Assembly: GCF_001096185.1 (NCBI RefSeq)
Contig: NZ_CRPU01000003.1
Span: 62,001 to 126,000 of the forward strand
Source of the DNA: Streptococcus pneumoniae
GTDB taxonomy: Bacteria; Bacillota; Bacilli; Lactobacillales; Streptococcaceae
Direction: 5' to 3'
Length of the DNA: 64,000 bases
Shown here: positions 19,187 through 28,642 of the stretch, piece after piece
Numbering within the stretch: the stretch's first letter is position 1
Layout of the letters: each line of letters opens with the position of its first letter
Position numbers and translations under genes: made by a program
The notes under the pieces: model-generated
Database searches by the model: none
What the model was told of the DNA's origin: nothing
The model's input: the letters and a program-made list of their open reading frames with translations, nothing else

Positions 19187-19981
19187 TTTACCTAGTTCTT
19201 GTGTTCGTTTGTAGGCTTTAGTGACTGCCTCCATGACCGTTCCTCGAAAAGCATGCGCTTCTAGGCTTGCTACACCAGCGATAGTTGAACCGCCTGGGCT
19301 ACAAACTTGGTCTTTCAATACTCCAGGATGTTGCTGACTTTCAAGGACCAATTGACCTGCTCCAATAACTGTTTGAGCTGCCATTTGTAGAGCAGTTTCT
19401 CGTGGCAATCCTGTCTGAACACCTGCATCCGCCAAAGCTTCAATGAAAAGATAGACAAAGGCTGGTCCACAACCTGCAAGACCTGTCGCCGCGTCGATTA
19501 AGCCTTCACCAAGTTCAACCAAGAGACCAGCCTTGGCTAAAAGCTGACAAAAGAGTTCACTGTCCTCAGCCCTGCAATTAGGAGACAAGGCATAACTAAT
19601 CACTCCTTGTCCGATTGAAGCAGGGGTATTTGGCATCATACGAATAATTCGGTGTTGACTTGGGATAAGACTCGCTAGTTTTTCTAAAGTCAATCCAGCT
19701 GCCATCGAAATCAAAAGAAGGCTCTCTCTTTTTTCAAGGATGGTCTGGTATTGAGAAAGCAAGTCTGAGAACTGTGCAGGCTTGACTCCTAGAAAAATCA
19801 CATCTGCTTCTGCAAATATTTCTTCATTACTAGAAGCCTGACCACCAAAGTCTGCAATGAAAGCATCTACCTTGGCTTGACTACGATTGGCAAGGAGAAG
19901 GTCATCGCCCGTCTTGGCCTGCAAGACAGCATTGGCCAAACTAGCTCCCATATTCCCCAAACCGATAAATCCAATCTTCAT
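19184..19981 (-). CDS. proC: Pyrroline-5-carboxylate reductase
   Basis: 265 residues. NAD(P)-binding MKIGFIGLGNMGASLANA, catalytic-domain signature GGSTIAGVASLEAHAFRG-type segment at the C-terminus and the GCGPAFVYLFIEAL helix. Last step of proline synthesis. It starts 3 nt after proA, giving a complete proB-proA-proC operon. Confidence 0.97.
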   Translation of the reverse strand: MKIGFIGLGNMGASLANAVLQAKTGDDLLLANRSQAKVDAFIADFGGQASSNEEIFAEADVIFLGVKPAQFSDLLSQYQTILEKRESLLLISMAAGLTLEKLASLIPSQHRIIRMMPNTPASIGQGVISYALSPNCRAEDSELFCQLLAKAGLLVELGEGLIDAATGLAGCGPAFVYLFIEALADAGVQTGLPRETALQMAAQTVIGAGQLVLESQQHPGVLKDQVCSPGGSTIAGVASLEAHAFRGTVMEAVTKAYKRTQELGK

Positions 19982-19984
19982 CTC

Positions 19985-21247
19985 TTACTCCCTTATCTGT
20001 CCGTCACCAGTAACCACATACTTGTAGCTGGTCAACTCCTTCAAGCCCATTGGACCACGCGCGTGCAATTTCTGAGTAGAAATCCCCATTTCACAACCAA
20101 GACCAAATTGGCCACCATCTGTGAAACGAGTTGAAGCATTGACATAGACAGCTGCAGAGTCCACTTGATCTGTAAAGTAAGCTGCAGTTTCAGCATTTTC
20201 TGTCACAATAGCATCCGAATGATGGGTACTGTGGGCTTCAATATGCTCAACCGCTTCTTCTAAACTGCTCACAACCTTAACAGCTAGAACATAGTCTAAA
20301 AACTCGGTGTCAAAGTCTTGGGCCTCAGCTGCTTGACCTGAAAGAAACTGGCTTGCTTTGCTATCCAAGCGGAATTGAATTGGTTCCAACCCAGCTTCTT
20401 TTCGATCCTCAACCAGCACTTTCTCCAAGCGAGGAAGGAAGCTTGTCGCCTTGTCTTCATGAACGAGGAGAACCTCCATGGCATTACAGACAGAAGGACG
20501 ACTGGTTTTGGCATTGTTGATGATAGACAGAGCCTTGTCTTCATCTGCATCCTTATCCACATAGACATGGACAATCCCAGTCCCGGTCTCGATAACAGGT
20601 ACGATAGCATTTTCAACCACGGCATTGATCAAGCCAGCTCCTCCACGAGGAATAAGGAGATCTAGATAACCCTTGGCCTTCATCATGGCATAGCTACTTT
20701 CACGGCTGGTATCTTCCACCAGTTGAATCACATCTGGGTGAATGGTAGTCGTCTCCAAGCCCTTTTTCAAGGCTGTGACAATAGCATGAGCTGTTTGATA
20801 GGCATCCTTACCACTACGAAGAACGACCGCATTTCCACTCTTGAGAGCCAAAGCAGCTGCGTCAGACGTCACATTTGGACGACTTTCATAGATAATACCG
20901 ATGACCCCCATAGCTACACGTTTCTTTGTGATAACCAAACCATTTTCAAGCTGATTGGTTTCTAAAACTTCACCGATTGGATCTGGTAAAGCAACCACTT
21001 CACGAATCCCAGTTGCCATCGCTTCTATACGACTTGCATCCAAATAAAGACGATCCAGCATCACATCTGAGATTTTACCCTTAGCAGCTTCCATATCGAG
21101 GGCATTGGCCGCTAAAATTTCCTCAGTAGCTGCTAATAAATGATCAGCCATGGCTAGCAAGGCTTGGTTTTTCACCTCTTCACTAGCTGTGTTAATCGAT
21201 TTTTTAACAGCCTGTACCTGTTCAAATTGTTCTTGTGTACTTACCAT
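19985..21247 (-). CDS. proA: Gamma-glutamyl phosphate reductase
   Basis: 420 residues, aldehyde-dehydrogenase fold. The catalytic cysteine is in [16 protein letters not shown] and the cofactor region in [13 protein letters not shown]. Reduces glutamyl phosphate to glutamate semialdehyde, which cyclises to pyrroline-5-carboxylate. Middle gene of proBAC with 9 nt to proB. Confidence 0.97.
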   Translation of the reverse strand: MVSTQEQFEQVQAVKKSINTASEEVKNQALLAMADHLLAATEEILAANALDMEAAKGKISDVMLDRLYLDASRIEAMATGIREVVALPDPIGEVLETNQLENGLVITKKRVAMGVIGIIYESRPNVTSDAAALALKSGNAVVLRSGKDAYQTAHAIVTALKKGLETTTIHPDVIQLVEDTSRESSYAMMKAKGYLDLLIPRGGAGLINAVVENAIVPVIETGTGIVHVYVDKDADEDKALSIINNAKTSRPSVCNAMEVLLVHEDKATSFLPRLEKVLVEDRKEAGLEPIQFRLDSKASQFLSGQAAEAQDFDTEFLDYVLAVKVVSSLEEAVEHIEAHSTHHSDAIVTENAETAAYFTDQVDSAAVYVNASTRFTDGGQFGLGCEMGISTQKLHARGPMGLKELTSYKYVVTGDGQIRE

Positions 21248-21256
21248 AGTTAACCT

Positions 21257-22366
21257 CTAAAATTCTGTAAAGAGTAGTTGGATTTCAGGAGTAATGGAAA
21301 TCCAGTCATCACGGTGAATCAGGACACCCTTGGCTTTTTGAGAACGCAACATATCCTCCAAAGCAGATGCACCAAATTGCACACGCCCTTTTCCAAGTGA
21401 TTTTCCACTTTCCTTGTCAAATACTGTCACAATATCACCGTAAGAAAAGGCTCCTTCTGCTTCAACAACACCAGATAAAAGGAGACTCTTTCCATGTTGA
21501 GAGAGAGCTTCTGCAGCCCCTTTATCAACCCAAATAGAACCTTGGCTCTGAGCATAGAAGGCCAGCCATTGTTTTTGGGTACGAAGTCCCTTCTCTTGCG
21601 CAACAAAGAAGGAACCATCCTTGGTCTCCTCAGCCGCCTCAATCATGGCATCTGACTTCAAGGATGAGCAGATATAAACAGGAACTCCTGATTCCGTCGC
21701 GATAGTTGCAGCTTTGATTTTGGTTAACATGCCCCCAGTTCCGTTTGAAGAACCTGCTCCACCTGCCATATCGATAATTTCACGATTGATGGTCTCTATT
21801 TTCTCCAAGCGTTTGGCTCTTGGATCTGAATTAGGATTTCCTGTATAGAGACCGTCTACGTCTGTCAAGAGGACCAAAAGGTCTGCTTGGACCATGGCCG
21901 CTACCTGTGCACTCAGAGTATCATTGTCCCCAACCTTGAGCTCATCAATGACGACACTGTCATTCTCATTGATGATAGGAATCGCTCCACGGTTGAGTAA
22001 AACTGACAAAGCCTGATGGGCATTTTTATAACGGCGCTTATCCACAAAGTCGTCCTGGGTCAGCAAGATTTGGGCAGAAACGATTTGGCGCAAGAGAAGA
22101 TTGGTCGTGTATTCTTCCAACAAGAGTCCTTGTCCTACCGCTGCTGAAGCCTGTTTATCAGCAATCTTAGTCGGACGTTTTTTAAATCCTAAGGCCCCAA
22201 AACCAGCCGCAATGGCACCTGACGACACCAAAATCAATTCATGACCAGCCTCGTGCAACATAGCCAACTGCTGGGTGATAGCCTTTACCTTACTACGTGA
22301 TAAACTTCCATCCTCATTCGTCAGAGAAGAAGTCCCCACCTTAAAGACAATCCGTTTGTATTTCAT
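21257..22366 (-). CDS. proB: Glutamate 5-kinase
   Basis: 369 residues from the ATG at 22366, which follows CGGAG at 7 nt; the frame is open 7 codons further up but without a ribosome site. Amino-acid-kinase domain ([42 protein letters not shown]) followed by a PUA domain from about residue 275. Phosphorylates glutamate as the first, proline-inhibited step. First gene of proBAC, with an extended -10 promoter just upstream and no T-box visible. Confidence 0.96.
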   Translation of the reverse strand: MKYKRIVFKVGTSSLTNEDGSLSRSKVKAITQQLAMLHEAGHELILVSSGAIAAGFGALGFKKRPTKIADKQASAAVGQGLLLEEYTTNLLLRQIVSAQILLTQDDFVDKRRYKNAHQALSVLLNRGAIPIINENDSVVIDELKVGDNDTLSAQVAAMVQADLLVLLTDVDGLYTGNPNSDPRAKRLEKIETINREIIDMAGGAGSSNGTGGMLTKIKAATIATESGVPVYICSSLKSDAMIEAAEETKDGSFFVAQEKGLRTQKQWLAFYAQSQGSIWVDKGAAEALSQHGKSLLLSGVVEAEGAFSYGDIVTVFDKESGKSLGKGRVQFGASALEDMLRSQKAKGVLIHRDDWISITPEIQLLFTEF

Positions 22367-22395
22367 AGTCTCACTCCGATTATTCATATTTATCC

Positions 22396-22404
22396 ATTAT
22401 AACA
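22396..22404 (-). promoter_or_regulatory. Extended -10 promoter of proBAC
   Basis: Minus strand TGTTATAAT (TG plus consensus TATAAT at 22396-22401). No convincing -35, as is common for streptococcal extended -10 promoters. Confidence 0.65.
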
Positions 22405-22435
22405 TGAATAGCAGGAAATAGAAAAGGGTTGATAG

Positions 22436-22462
22436 GAAAAAGAAGGCCCTAAAACCTTCTTT
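22436..22462 (-). terminator. Terminator of pce
   Basis: Stem AAGAAGG / CCTTCTT, 8-nt loop, TTTTT tail on the minus strand, directly after the pce stop. Confidence 0.88.
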
Positions 22463-22466
22463 TTTA

Positions 22467-24350
22467 CTACTGTTCTGATTCCGATTTGTTTGCACTCGTT
22501 TCAGAGCTTTGTGAAGTTGAAGAAGTCAAATCTTGACTAGTTGAAGAACTTGTAACACTTTCATTTTGAGTCGTTTCTTTATTTTCAAGATCTTTTTTCA
22601 CTACTTCACTAGATTCTTTAATTTCTGAATTACTTGTGACTTTAGTTGTAACAGATTTCTCTACCGGAACATCCACTAACCAGACACCACTTGAATCAAC
22701 AGTATAGCCTTCTGGTGTCTTACCGTTCACAAGTAATTGACCATTTTCTTTCAAGAAGTACCATTTATCCTTGTCCTTGATCCAACCCACAGCTCGTGAA
22801 CCGTCTTCCTTGTAGAAGTACCAATCGTTTGCCTTTTTAAACCAACCTTGCTTCATAGCTCCTGATTCTTCCAGATAGTAATGATGACCAGAAACTTCTA
22901 TCTCGCCTGTTTTCATGATACCAGTAGAATCCATATAGTACCAGGTTTCTTTATCTTTTACCCAACCCGTTTTCATTTCTCCTGATTGAGCAAAGTAATA
23001 CCATTGCCCCTTATATTGAAGCCAACCTGTTTGCAGCGAACCATCCTTTGATAAATAATAGGATTGACCTCCAGTATTTACCCAACCAATTTCCATCTGA
23101 TTTTCTTTGTTGAAATAATACCAGATTCCAGCGATTTTCTTCCAATTTTTAGCAGAAGCACCAGAGTCTGTCAAATAGAACCAATGATTGTTCCATTTTT
23201 TCCATTGATTCTGTAACAAGATACCCGTTTGGTTAAAGTAATACCATTCACCTTCGATTTCATTCCAACCGACAGCATACTCTCCTGTAGAATCAGGTGC
23301 TTGATACCACCAGTTCCCATATGCACTCTTATGCCAACCAGCTTGAAAACTTGGAATCGGCTTGTAGGAAGTTGAAATGTTTACTAAACCGTCTTGCCTA
23401 ATATCAAAAACTGTCGCATCATAGTCTTTTCTGGCTGCGTTGATTCTCTCAATTCCTCGTTCTTTGAGCCAATTAACATACTCACTATCAACACCATTTT
23501 TCCAAGGTAGACTATCCGAAGTTTGAACAATCAAACTCGGACTCAAATTTTTAATGAAATCCTTGGTATTTGATTTGTTGGTATCATGGTGATGATTAAA
23601 CTTCATCAAATCAACTTTTCCAATGAGAGGACCATACTTGTCTTCTGCTCCATGAACATCATCTAAATCGCCCCCAAGGTAAATTTTCTTGCCATTGACT
23701 TTCACCACGCTAATCAAGGAATTGGAATTGTCATCCCAAATTTTCTTTAATTCACCCGATGAATCAGTTTCATTTTCATAATTATAGAGCTGAATATCCA
23801 TGTCCCCAAACTGAAAATGAGCATCCTCTTGTGTGATATTTTGAATAACTGAAACACCTTTTTCTGCAGCAGTCTGTAAAACCTTATCATAACCGTACAG
23901 ATTATCCCATAAACGTTCAGAATTAGTAATACGATTATCACTATATTTTTTAAGATAGACTCGGTCAACTGGATAGGTAGACAGTAATTCATCAACATTT
24001 CCAATATGGTCACTGTGGGTATGGGTTACCAAAATAAAATCAAGTTTTTGGACACCCAATTCCTTCAAACGACGAAAGACACGGTCTGTTAGAACATGCT
24101 TATAAGACGTTTCAATTCCTTCTCTCCATGGATAGCGAGAATCACTACCGTCTGGGAAGTCATAATCTTCTCCTGTATCCACCATGGCAAAATGTCCATT
24201 ACTTTCAAGAATAATCGCATCACTGCCACCTTCTTGAACATTGATAAAGTGGATTTTATTTCCTGAACTTTCTTGAGCTTGAACATTTCCATACCATGAC
24301 AAGCCTAAAAAAGTGCTTGCAAGGGCTAAACTAATCAATTTCTTTTTCAT
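22467..24350 (-). CDS. pce: Pce/CbpE, choline-binding phosphorylcholine esterase
   Basis: 627 residues, the same length as pneumococcal Pce. Signal peptide (MKKKLISLALASTFLGLSW, cleavage about VQAQ-ES), then a metallo-beta-lactamase-fold esterase domain with the zinc motif H110-T-H112-S-D114-H115 followed by IGNVDELLS. A block of about ten aromatic choline-binding repeats (WYYFNQTG, GWVKDKETWYYMDSTG) runs from about 340 to 550, and a Ser/Thr-rich tail ends the protein. It removes phosphorylcholine from teichoic acids at chain ends, altering surface display and possibly platelet-activating-factor mimicry. Downstream of the rluD group, spaced 2 nt after rluD. Confidence 0.95.
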   Translation of the reverse strand: MKKKLISLALASTFLGLSWYGNVQAQESSGNKIHFINVQEGGSDAIILESNGHFAMVDTGEDYDFPDGSDSRYPWREGIETSYKHVLTDRVFRRLKELGVQKLDFILVTHTHSDHIGNVDELLSTYPVDRVYLKKYSDNRITNSERLWDNLYGYDKVLQTAAEKGVSVIQNITQEDAHFQFGDMDIQLYNYENETDSSGELKKIWDDNSNSLISVVKVNGKKIYLGGDLDDVHGAEDKYGPLIGKVDLMKFNHHHDTNKSNTKDFIKNLSPSLIVQTSDSLPWKNGVDSEYVNWLKERGIERINAARKDYDATVFDIRQDGLVNISTSYKPIPSFQAGWHKSAYGNWWYQAPDSTGEYAVGWNEIEGEWYYFNQTGILLQNQWKKWNNHWFYLTDSGASAKNWKKIAGIWYYFNKENQMEIGWVNTGGQSYYLSKDGSLQTGWLQYKGQWYYFAQSGEMKTGWVKDKETWYYMDSTGIMKTGEIEVSGHHYYLEESGAMKQGWFKKANDWYFYKEDGSRAVGWIKDKDKWYFLKENGQLLVNGKTPEGYTVDSSGVWLVDVPVEKSVTTKVTSNSEIKESSEVVKKDLENKETTQNESVTSSSTSQDLTSSTSQSSETSANKSESEQ

Positions 24351-24352
24351 TC

Positions 24353-25240
24353 TTACTTCCTTAATTTCTCCAAGGTTTCCTTAAAAATCTCTGGGATATC
24401 TGCTGTAAATTCTAAGGTCTCACCTGTTCTCGGATGAGTAAATCCTAGAGTCTTGGCATGAAGAAATTGTCCATGTCCTTTCAAAGTCTTGCGTGGACCA
24501 TAGACTTCATCACCAGCGACTGGATGACCGATATAAGCCATATGGACACGAATCTGATGAGTGCGACCTGTCTCTAGCTGCAACTCCACTAAGCTATAAT
24601 CACTAAAGCGCTCCAAGACGTGGAAACGGGTAACTGCAGGCTTGCCTTTAGCAGTCACAGCCTGTTTCTTACGGTCTTTTTCACTCCGGCCAATCGGCGC
24701 TTCAATGACACCGCGATCATTGGGCAGATTTCCATGAACAATGGCCCAATATTTGCGGAGAGACTTTTTATCCTTGAGTTCTTGGGCGAGTGCCAAGTGG
24801 GCCTCATCATTTTTAGCAATCATGAGAAGACCTGACGTATCCTTATCAATACGGTGAACAATTCCTGGACGCAGAACCCCATTGATACCCGACAAGTCCT
24901 TAATATGATGCATAAGGGCATTTACCAGAGTTCCACTAGTATGACCAGCACTCGGATGCACAACCATTCCTTGAGGCTTGTTAACGACGGCCACATCCTC
25001 ATCTTGGTAGATGATTTCTAGTGGAAGATCCTCAGCCACATACTCTAAAACCTCTGGTTCTGGCACATGGTAAGTGACGACATCGCCCTCTTGGACCGTG
25101 TACTTAGCTTTCTTGACTTGACCATTGACCAAGACCTGGCCTGATTTGATTTGTTCATTCGCGAGACTGCGTGATAATTCTGTCAAATCTGACAAAGCCT
25201 TATCCAAACGCAGGCCACCACTTTCAATTTTAATTTCCAT
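24353..25240 (-). CDS. rluD: RluD-family rRNA pseudouridine synthase
   Basis: 295 residues. N-terminal S4 RNA-binding domain (GGLRLDKALSDLTELSRSL..) and RluA/RluD catalytic domain with the aspartate in IVHRIDKDTSGLLM. Members make pseudouridines in 23S rRNA; the exact sites here are inferred from family only. Overlaps lspA by 11 nt, the common lspA-rluD pairing of Firmicutes. Confidence 0.93.
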   Translation of the reverse strand: MEIKIESGGLRLDKALSDLTELSRSLANEQIKSGQVLVNGQVKKAKYTVQEGDVVTYHVPEPEVLEYVAEDLPLEIIYQDEDVAVVNKPQGMVVHPSAGHTSGTLVNALMHHIKDLSGINGVLRPGIVHRIDKDTSGLLMIAKNDEAHLALAQELKDKKSLRKYWAIVHGNLPNDRGVIEAPIGRSEKDRKKQAVTAKGKPAVTRFHVLERFSDYSLVELQLETGRTHQIRVHMAYIGHPVAGDEVYGPRKTLKGHGQFLHAKTLGFTHPRTGETLEFTADIPEIFKETLEKLRK

Positions 25241-25691
25241 TTATTTCCTCTTTTAGCATTGCAATCAATAAAATAATCACTCCAACAGTCAGATAGCTAT
25301 CTGCCACATTGAAAATTGCAAAATTGATAAAGTCAAGGTGGAACATATCCACAACAAAGCCCTGACTGACCCTGTCAATAAAGTTTCCAAGACCACCTGC
25401 GATAATCAAGGTCAAACCCAAGGCCATCCAGAATGAGTCCTCCATGTGTTTATGTAAATACCAAATGGCACCTACCACGACAACCAAAGTAATGATAGCG
25501 AATAGCAACTGCTGATCTTGTAAGATAGAAAAGGCTGCCCCTCGATTTTGCAGGTAGGTCAAGCTAACGAAATTGGGAATCCAAGAACGCACTTCACCCA
25601 GTGGAATCTGCTGGACGATATAGGATTTTACCAACTGATCCAGCCCAATCAAAAGCAGTACAATGACTGCCACTATTCCTCTTTTTTTCAT
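25230..25691 (-). CDS. lspA: Signal peptidase II (lipoprotein)
   Basis: 153 residues with four membrane segments and both catalytic aspartate motifs: GNFIDRVSQGFVVDM and FNVADSYLTVG. Cleaves prolipoproteins after lipid attachment, so it will process the DUF4300 lipoprotein at 53.8 kb. Its start overlaps the LysR-gene stop. Confidence 0.96.
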   Translation of the reverse strand: MKKRGIVAVIVLLLIGLDQLVKSYIVQQIPLGEVRSWIPNFVSLTYLQNRGAAFSILQDQQLLFAIITLVVVVGAIWYLHKHMEDSFWMALGLTLIIAGGLGNFIDRVSQGFVVDMFHLDFINFAIFNVADSYLTVGVIILLIAMLKEEINGN

Positions 25692-26596
25692 TATTTCCTC
25701 TTCTGATTAAAATATTCTTGCATGACTTCTACGAAAAGAGTCCCAGCTGGACTTAGCTCCACTTCCTCACGTTTGACATAGACCATGCGATTATCTAGGT
25801 TATCCTTGAGACGAATAACTGTGATGCCATTAACACTATCACTATCCAAAAATCCAGAACCTGTCGCATAGGCGTCCGTCCGCTCCAAAATACCATTCAA
25901 GGTAGCACGGTCTGTCACATTGAACATCTGTGAGCTAGCACTGGTATCGACAAAGTTCTCTGAATAATAAAGGTACTCGTCTTTTTCTTGGGTAAAACGA
26001 ACTGTCGGTAAATCCGCTAAATCCTCCATGACCAATTCCTCTTTCTGAGCCAAAGGATGCCCCTCACGGAGATAAATGTGAGTATGGAAGGGAATCAATT
26101 CAATGACTTCAAGGCCTAGCTTTTCAACCCGTTGCATAATACCCTTTTTATTTTGATTGTTGAGGTAGATAATCCCAATCTCACTGTGACCTTGAGCCAC
26201 TTCATCTAAGATTTGAACAGTAGTTGATTCAAAAATGCGGAAGTTCTTATAGTCAGGATAGCGCTCTGAAAAAGCCGTAATGGTTGGTGGCAAGAAGTCA
26301 TAGTGCTGACTAGCAATGGAAAATTCATCTTTTTCTTCCTCAGGATTGGCATACTGATTTTGAAAAATATCAAATCCCTTGACCAATTCTTGCGCTTTTT
26401 CATAGAATTCCATACCTCGACGGGTCAAGAAAGTCCCTGAGCTGGTCCGACGGAAAATCTTAAAACCCAACTCTTTTTCCAAATCACGAACAGAAATAGA
26501 CAGACTCGGCTGACTAACATACATCTTTTCAGCAGCTTCACGAAAAGTACCACTATTCGCAATAGCCACAACATAGCGTAATTGTTGAATGTTCAT
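25691..26596 (-). CDS. LysR-family regulator (CpsY/MtaR-like)
   Basis: 301 residues. N-terminal winged helix (MNIQQLRYVVAIANSGTFREAAEKM, VSQPSLSISVRDLEKELG) and periplasmic-binding-like effector domain. Its position before lspA-rluD and overall character fit the streptococcal regulators known as CpsY or MtaR, which control methionine supply and neutrophil survival in S. iniae and S. agalactiae; that equivalence is from memory, so I give no symbol. It shares a base with the lspA start and probably heads the LysR-lspA-rluD-pce transcript. Confidence 0.88.
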   Translation of the reverse strand: MNIQQLRYVVAIANSGTFREAAEKMYVSQPSLSISVRDLEKELGFKIFRRTSSGTFLTRRGMEFYEKAQELVKGFDIFQNQYANPEEEKDEFSIASQHYDFLPPTITAFSERYPDYKNFRIFESTTVQILDEVAQGHSEIGIIYLNNQNKKGIMQRVEKLGLEVIELIPFHTHIYLREGHPLAQKEELVMEDLADLPTVRFTQEKDEYLYYSENFVDTSASSQMFNVTDRATLNGILERTDAYATGSGFLDSDSVNGITVIRLKDNLDNRMVYVKREEVELSPAGTLFVEVMQEYFNQKRK

Positions 26597-26687
26597 CTTC
26601 TACCCCCAACTTCTTTATCTTTTCATTATACCATATTTTAGAAGTTTTCCAAAAAGGAAAAAAGAACATCCTATTCTTCTTCACTAT

Positions 26688-26781
26688 CTGCCTTTCTCAA
26701 GCCAATCTTATTTTCAAAATCAATTCAAAAAAATAACTGGACACACGCCACTCCAATATCGAAAAGAAAATGCCGGAAAGT
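26688..26781 (+). pseudogene. Remnant of an AraC-family regulator (C-terminal helix-turn-helix)
   Basis: A short plus-strand stretch encodes FSSQSYFQNQFKKITGHTP followed by LQYRKEN, the hallmark second helix-turn-helix of AraC/XylS regulators. It is preceded by unrelated, low-complexity codons and lacks the first HTH and any sensing domain, so only the gene's tail remains. It lies between two minus-strand genes and overlaps the CPBP gene's terminator. Confidence 0.75.
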
Positions 26782-26790
26782 TCCGACATT
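26760..26790 (-). terminator. Terminator of the CPBP protease gene
   Basis: Stem AATGTCGGAA / TTCCGGCATT (one mismatch), 2-nt loop, TTCTTTT tail on the minus strand. Confidence 0.8.
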
Positions 26791-26801
26791 GTTTTAGTAA
26801 G

Positions 26802-27473
26802 CTAACTTCCTGAAAATAGGAGTAACCACACATTCCAGAAGGCAGTGATATTGATGAGAATATGAACTAGTATTGGATAGTAGAGATTTTTAGTCATGCG
26901 ATACAATAGCGCCAAAATAAGCCCTCCGCTAGCATAAATGAAAAAAGCAAGAGGTGTTAAAGCGAAATTGATATGAATATAACCGAAAATAATAGCAGAA
27001 AGCAAGACATCTCCGTACCAAGGCGAGTTTTTGAAAAAGGTTGTCATAAGCACACCGCGATAAATCAATTCCTCAGCAATAGGGCCGATGAAGCAAGCTA
27101 TGAGCAAAAAATAGGGTAATTCCTGTCTCCCTATCATTTCTATCGTTTCATTCAAAGAAATTTGATTTGAAGACGAGGGTATGAAATAAGACAAGAAGAA
27201 GTCCGACATATACGAAATGATGTAGCCCAGTAAAAGGTAGATAAAGTACCTCAACTGCCACTTGAAATGAAAAGTCTTCTTTCCTGCAAAAACTAGTAGA
27301 TAGATAACTGCTGACAAAAGAACTCCACTCTCCATCAAAAGTAGAATCTGAAAAAACTCACGACTTGCTGGTAGATAAGGCTTTGCGAGATGATTGAAAA
27401 GCCTCCAAAACCAAGTTGATTTGTAAAAAATTAAGGATAATGCTAGTAAAATCTGAATAATTCGTTTTTTCAT
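26802..27473 (-). CDS. CPBP-family (CAAX/Abi) membrane metalloprotease
   Basis: 223 residues, six to seven membrane segments. The CPBP motifs are present: EELIYRGVLMT (EExxxR), FGYIHINFA (FxxxH) and LVHILINITAF (HxxxN). The family includes eukaryotic CAAX prenyl proteases and bacterial proteins implicated in bacteriocin self-immunity. No bacteriocin gene is next to it, though the peptide-antibiotic transporter module lies 1.2 kb away. Single-gene unit with its own terminator; 218 bp of featureless intergenic DNA separate it from the next gene. Confidence 0.85.
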   Translation of the reverse strand: MKKRIIQILLALSLIFYKSTWFWRLFNHLAKPYLPASREFFQILLLMESGVLLSAVIYLLVFAGKKTFHFKWQLRYFIYLLLGYIISYMSDFFLSYFIPSSSNQISLNETIEMIGRQELPYFLLIACFIGPIAEELIYRGVLMTTFFKNSPWYGDVLLSAIIFGYIHINFALTPLAFFIYASGGLILALLYRMTKNLYYPILVHILINITAFWNVWLLLFSGS

Positions 27474-27691
27474 ATTAAATTCTCTGTTTTCCTTGGCTAG
27501 ATTATTGAATATAATGGTTTACTTAACTGTATAACAAGTTTAGTATAGAATATCTTTTCAAAATATCCTCTTCAAATCATGAATTGTCATCAAAACATCC
27601 TAAACTGTAAAATCAATTAAACCCTACCCTTTTACCATTATCTTCTCCAAAATATGCTATAATAATACCAAAAGATAAAGAAGGAAGTCCT

Positions 27692-28501
27692 ATGATTAAA
27701 CTACTAGCCTTGGATATGGACGGAACCCTCCTCAATGAAGCCAAGGAAATCCCACAAGCTCACATTACTGCCATTCACCAAGCCATTGAAAAAGGTGTCA
27801 AATTGGTTCTTTGTACGGGTCGCCCGCTTTTCGGTGTCCTCCCCTACTACAAAAAACTGGGGCTTGACCTCCAGAATGAGTATGTCATTGTTAACAACGG
27901 TTGTTCAACTCACCAGACCAGTGATTGGAGGCTAGTTGACTGGCAAGAACTCAGTCCAGCAGACATCGAGTATCTCTATGACCTAGCTGAAAAAAGTGAT
28001 GTTCAGTTGACTCTTTTTGATGAGGAGCACTATTTTGTCCTCGGTGGTAAGCCCAATCAAGTCATCCAAAATGATGCCAAGCTGGTCTTTTCAGACCTGA
28101 CTGAAATTTCCCTTGAGGAAGCGACTAGTGGCAAGTACCGCATGTTCCAAGGTATGTTTTTGGGGACAAAAGAGCAAACAGATGATTTTGAGCAGCGTTT
28201 TGCTGAAGAGCTTTGCCAACGATTTAGTGGAGTTCGTTCGCAGCCTGTCATTTATGAAGCTATGCCACTTGGTACGACCAAGGCTACTGCTCTTTCACGA
28301 CTGGCAGAGATTCTGAAGATTGATTCCTCAGAAATCATGGCCATGGGCGATGCCAATAACGATATCGAAATGCTCCAGTTTGCAGGGCTTGGAATTGCAA
28401 TGGGAAATGCCAGCGATTATGTCAAATCCCTAGCTGATGCCGTCACAGCAAGCAACGAAGAAGACGGCGTTGCGCGTGCCATTGAGAAATATATTTTATA
28501 A
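27692..28501 (+). CDS. Cof-type HAD-superfamily phosphatase
   Basis: 269 residues. HAD motif I LLALDMDGTLLNEAKE, motif II VLCTGRP, and motif IV GDANNDIEMLQFAG; the C2-type cap lies between about 85 and 190. Cof proteins hydrolyse sugar phosphates, flavin or pyridoxal phosphates; the substrate cannot be read from sequence. An extended -10 (TGCTATAAT, 27655-27663) precedes it and AAGGAAG is its ribosome site. A clear terminator follows. Confidence 0.9.
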   Translation: MIKLLALDMDGTLLNEAKEIPQAHITAIHQAIEKGVKLVLCTGRPLFGVLPYYKKLGLDLQNEYVIVNNGCSTHQTSDWRLVDWQELSPADIEYLYDLAEKSDVQLTLFDEEHYFVLGGKPNQVIQNDAKLVFSDLTEISLEEATSGKYRMFQGMFLGTKEQTDDFEQRFAEELCQRFSGVRSQPVIYEAMPLGTTKATALSRLAEILKIDSSEIMAMGDANNDIEMLQFAGLGIAMGNASDYVKSLADAVTASNEEDGVARAIEKYIL

Positions 28502-28506
28502 TTAAG

Positions 28507-28534
28507 AAGCCCAGTTCGTGTCAACTGGGTTTTG
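28507..28534 (+). terminator. Terminator of the Cof gene
   Basis: Stem CCCAGTT / AACTGGG, 6-nt loop, TTTT tail. Confidence 0.85.
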
Positions 28535-28555
28535 ATATTTAAGAATTCCTAAAAC

Positions 28556-28574
28556 TTTAGAAACTCTTTAGAAA
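28556..28574 (+). promoter_or_regulatory. Tandem direct repeat, candidate response-regulator box
   Basis: TTTAGAAA occurs at 28556-28563 and again at 28567-28574, 11 bp (one helical turn) apart, upstream of a TATACT -10 (28614-28619) that lacks a good -35. OmpR-type regulators bind such repeats, and one is encoded 3 kb away facing this operon. Confidence 0.5.
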
Positions 28575-28642
28575 TCCTTGAGTTTTCTTTGATTTCTATG
28601 CTTTATACTAAAATTATAAAAATAAATCAAAAGGAGAGAAAC

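Noticed and set aside
22367-22435. T-box or proline-responsive leader for proBAC
   Set aside because: Leader is too short and lacks T-box elements; only an extended -10 promoter is visible.
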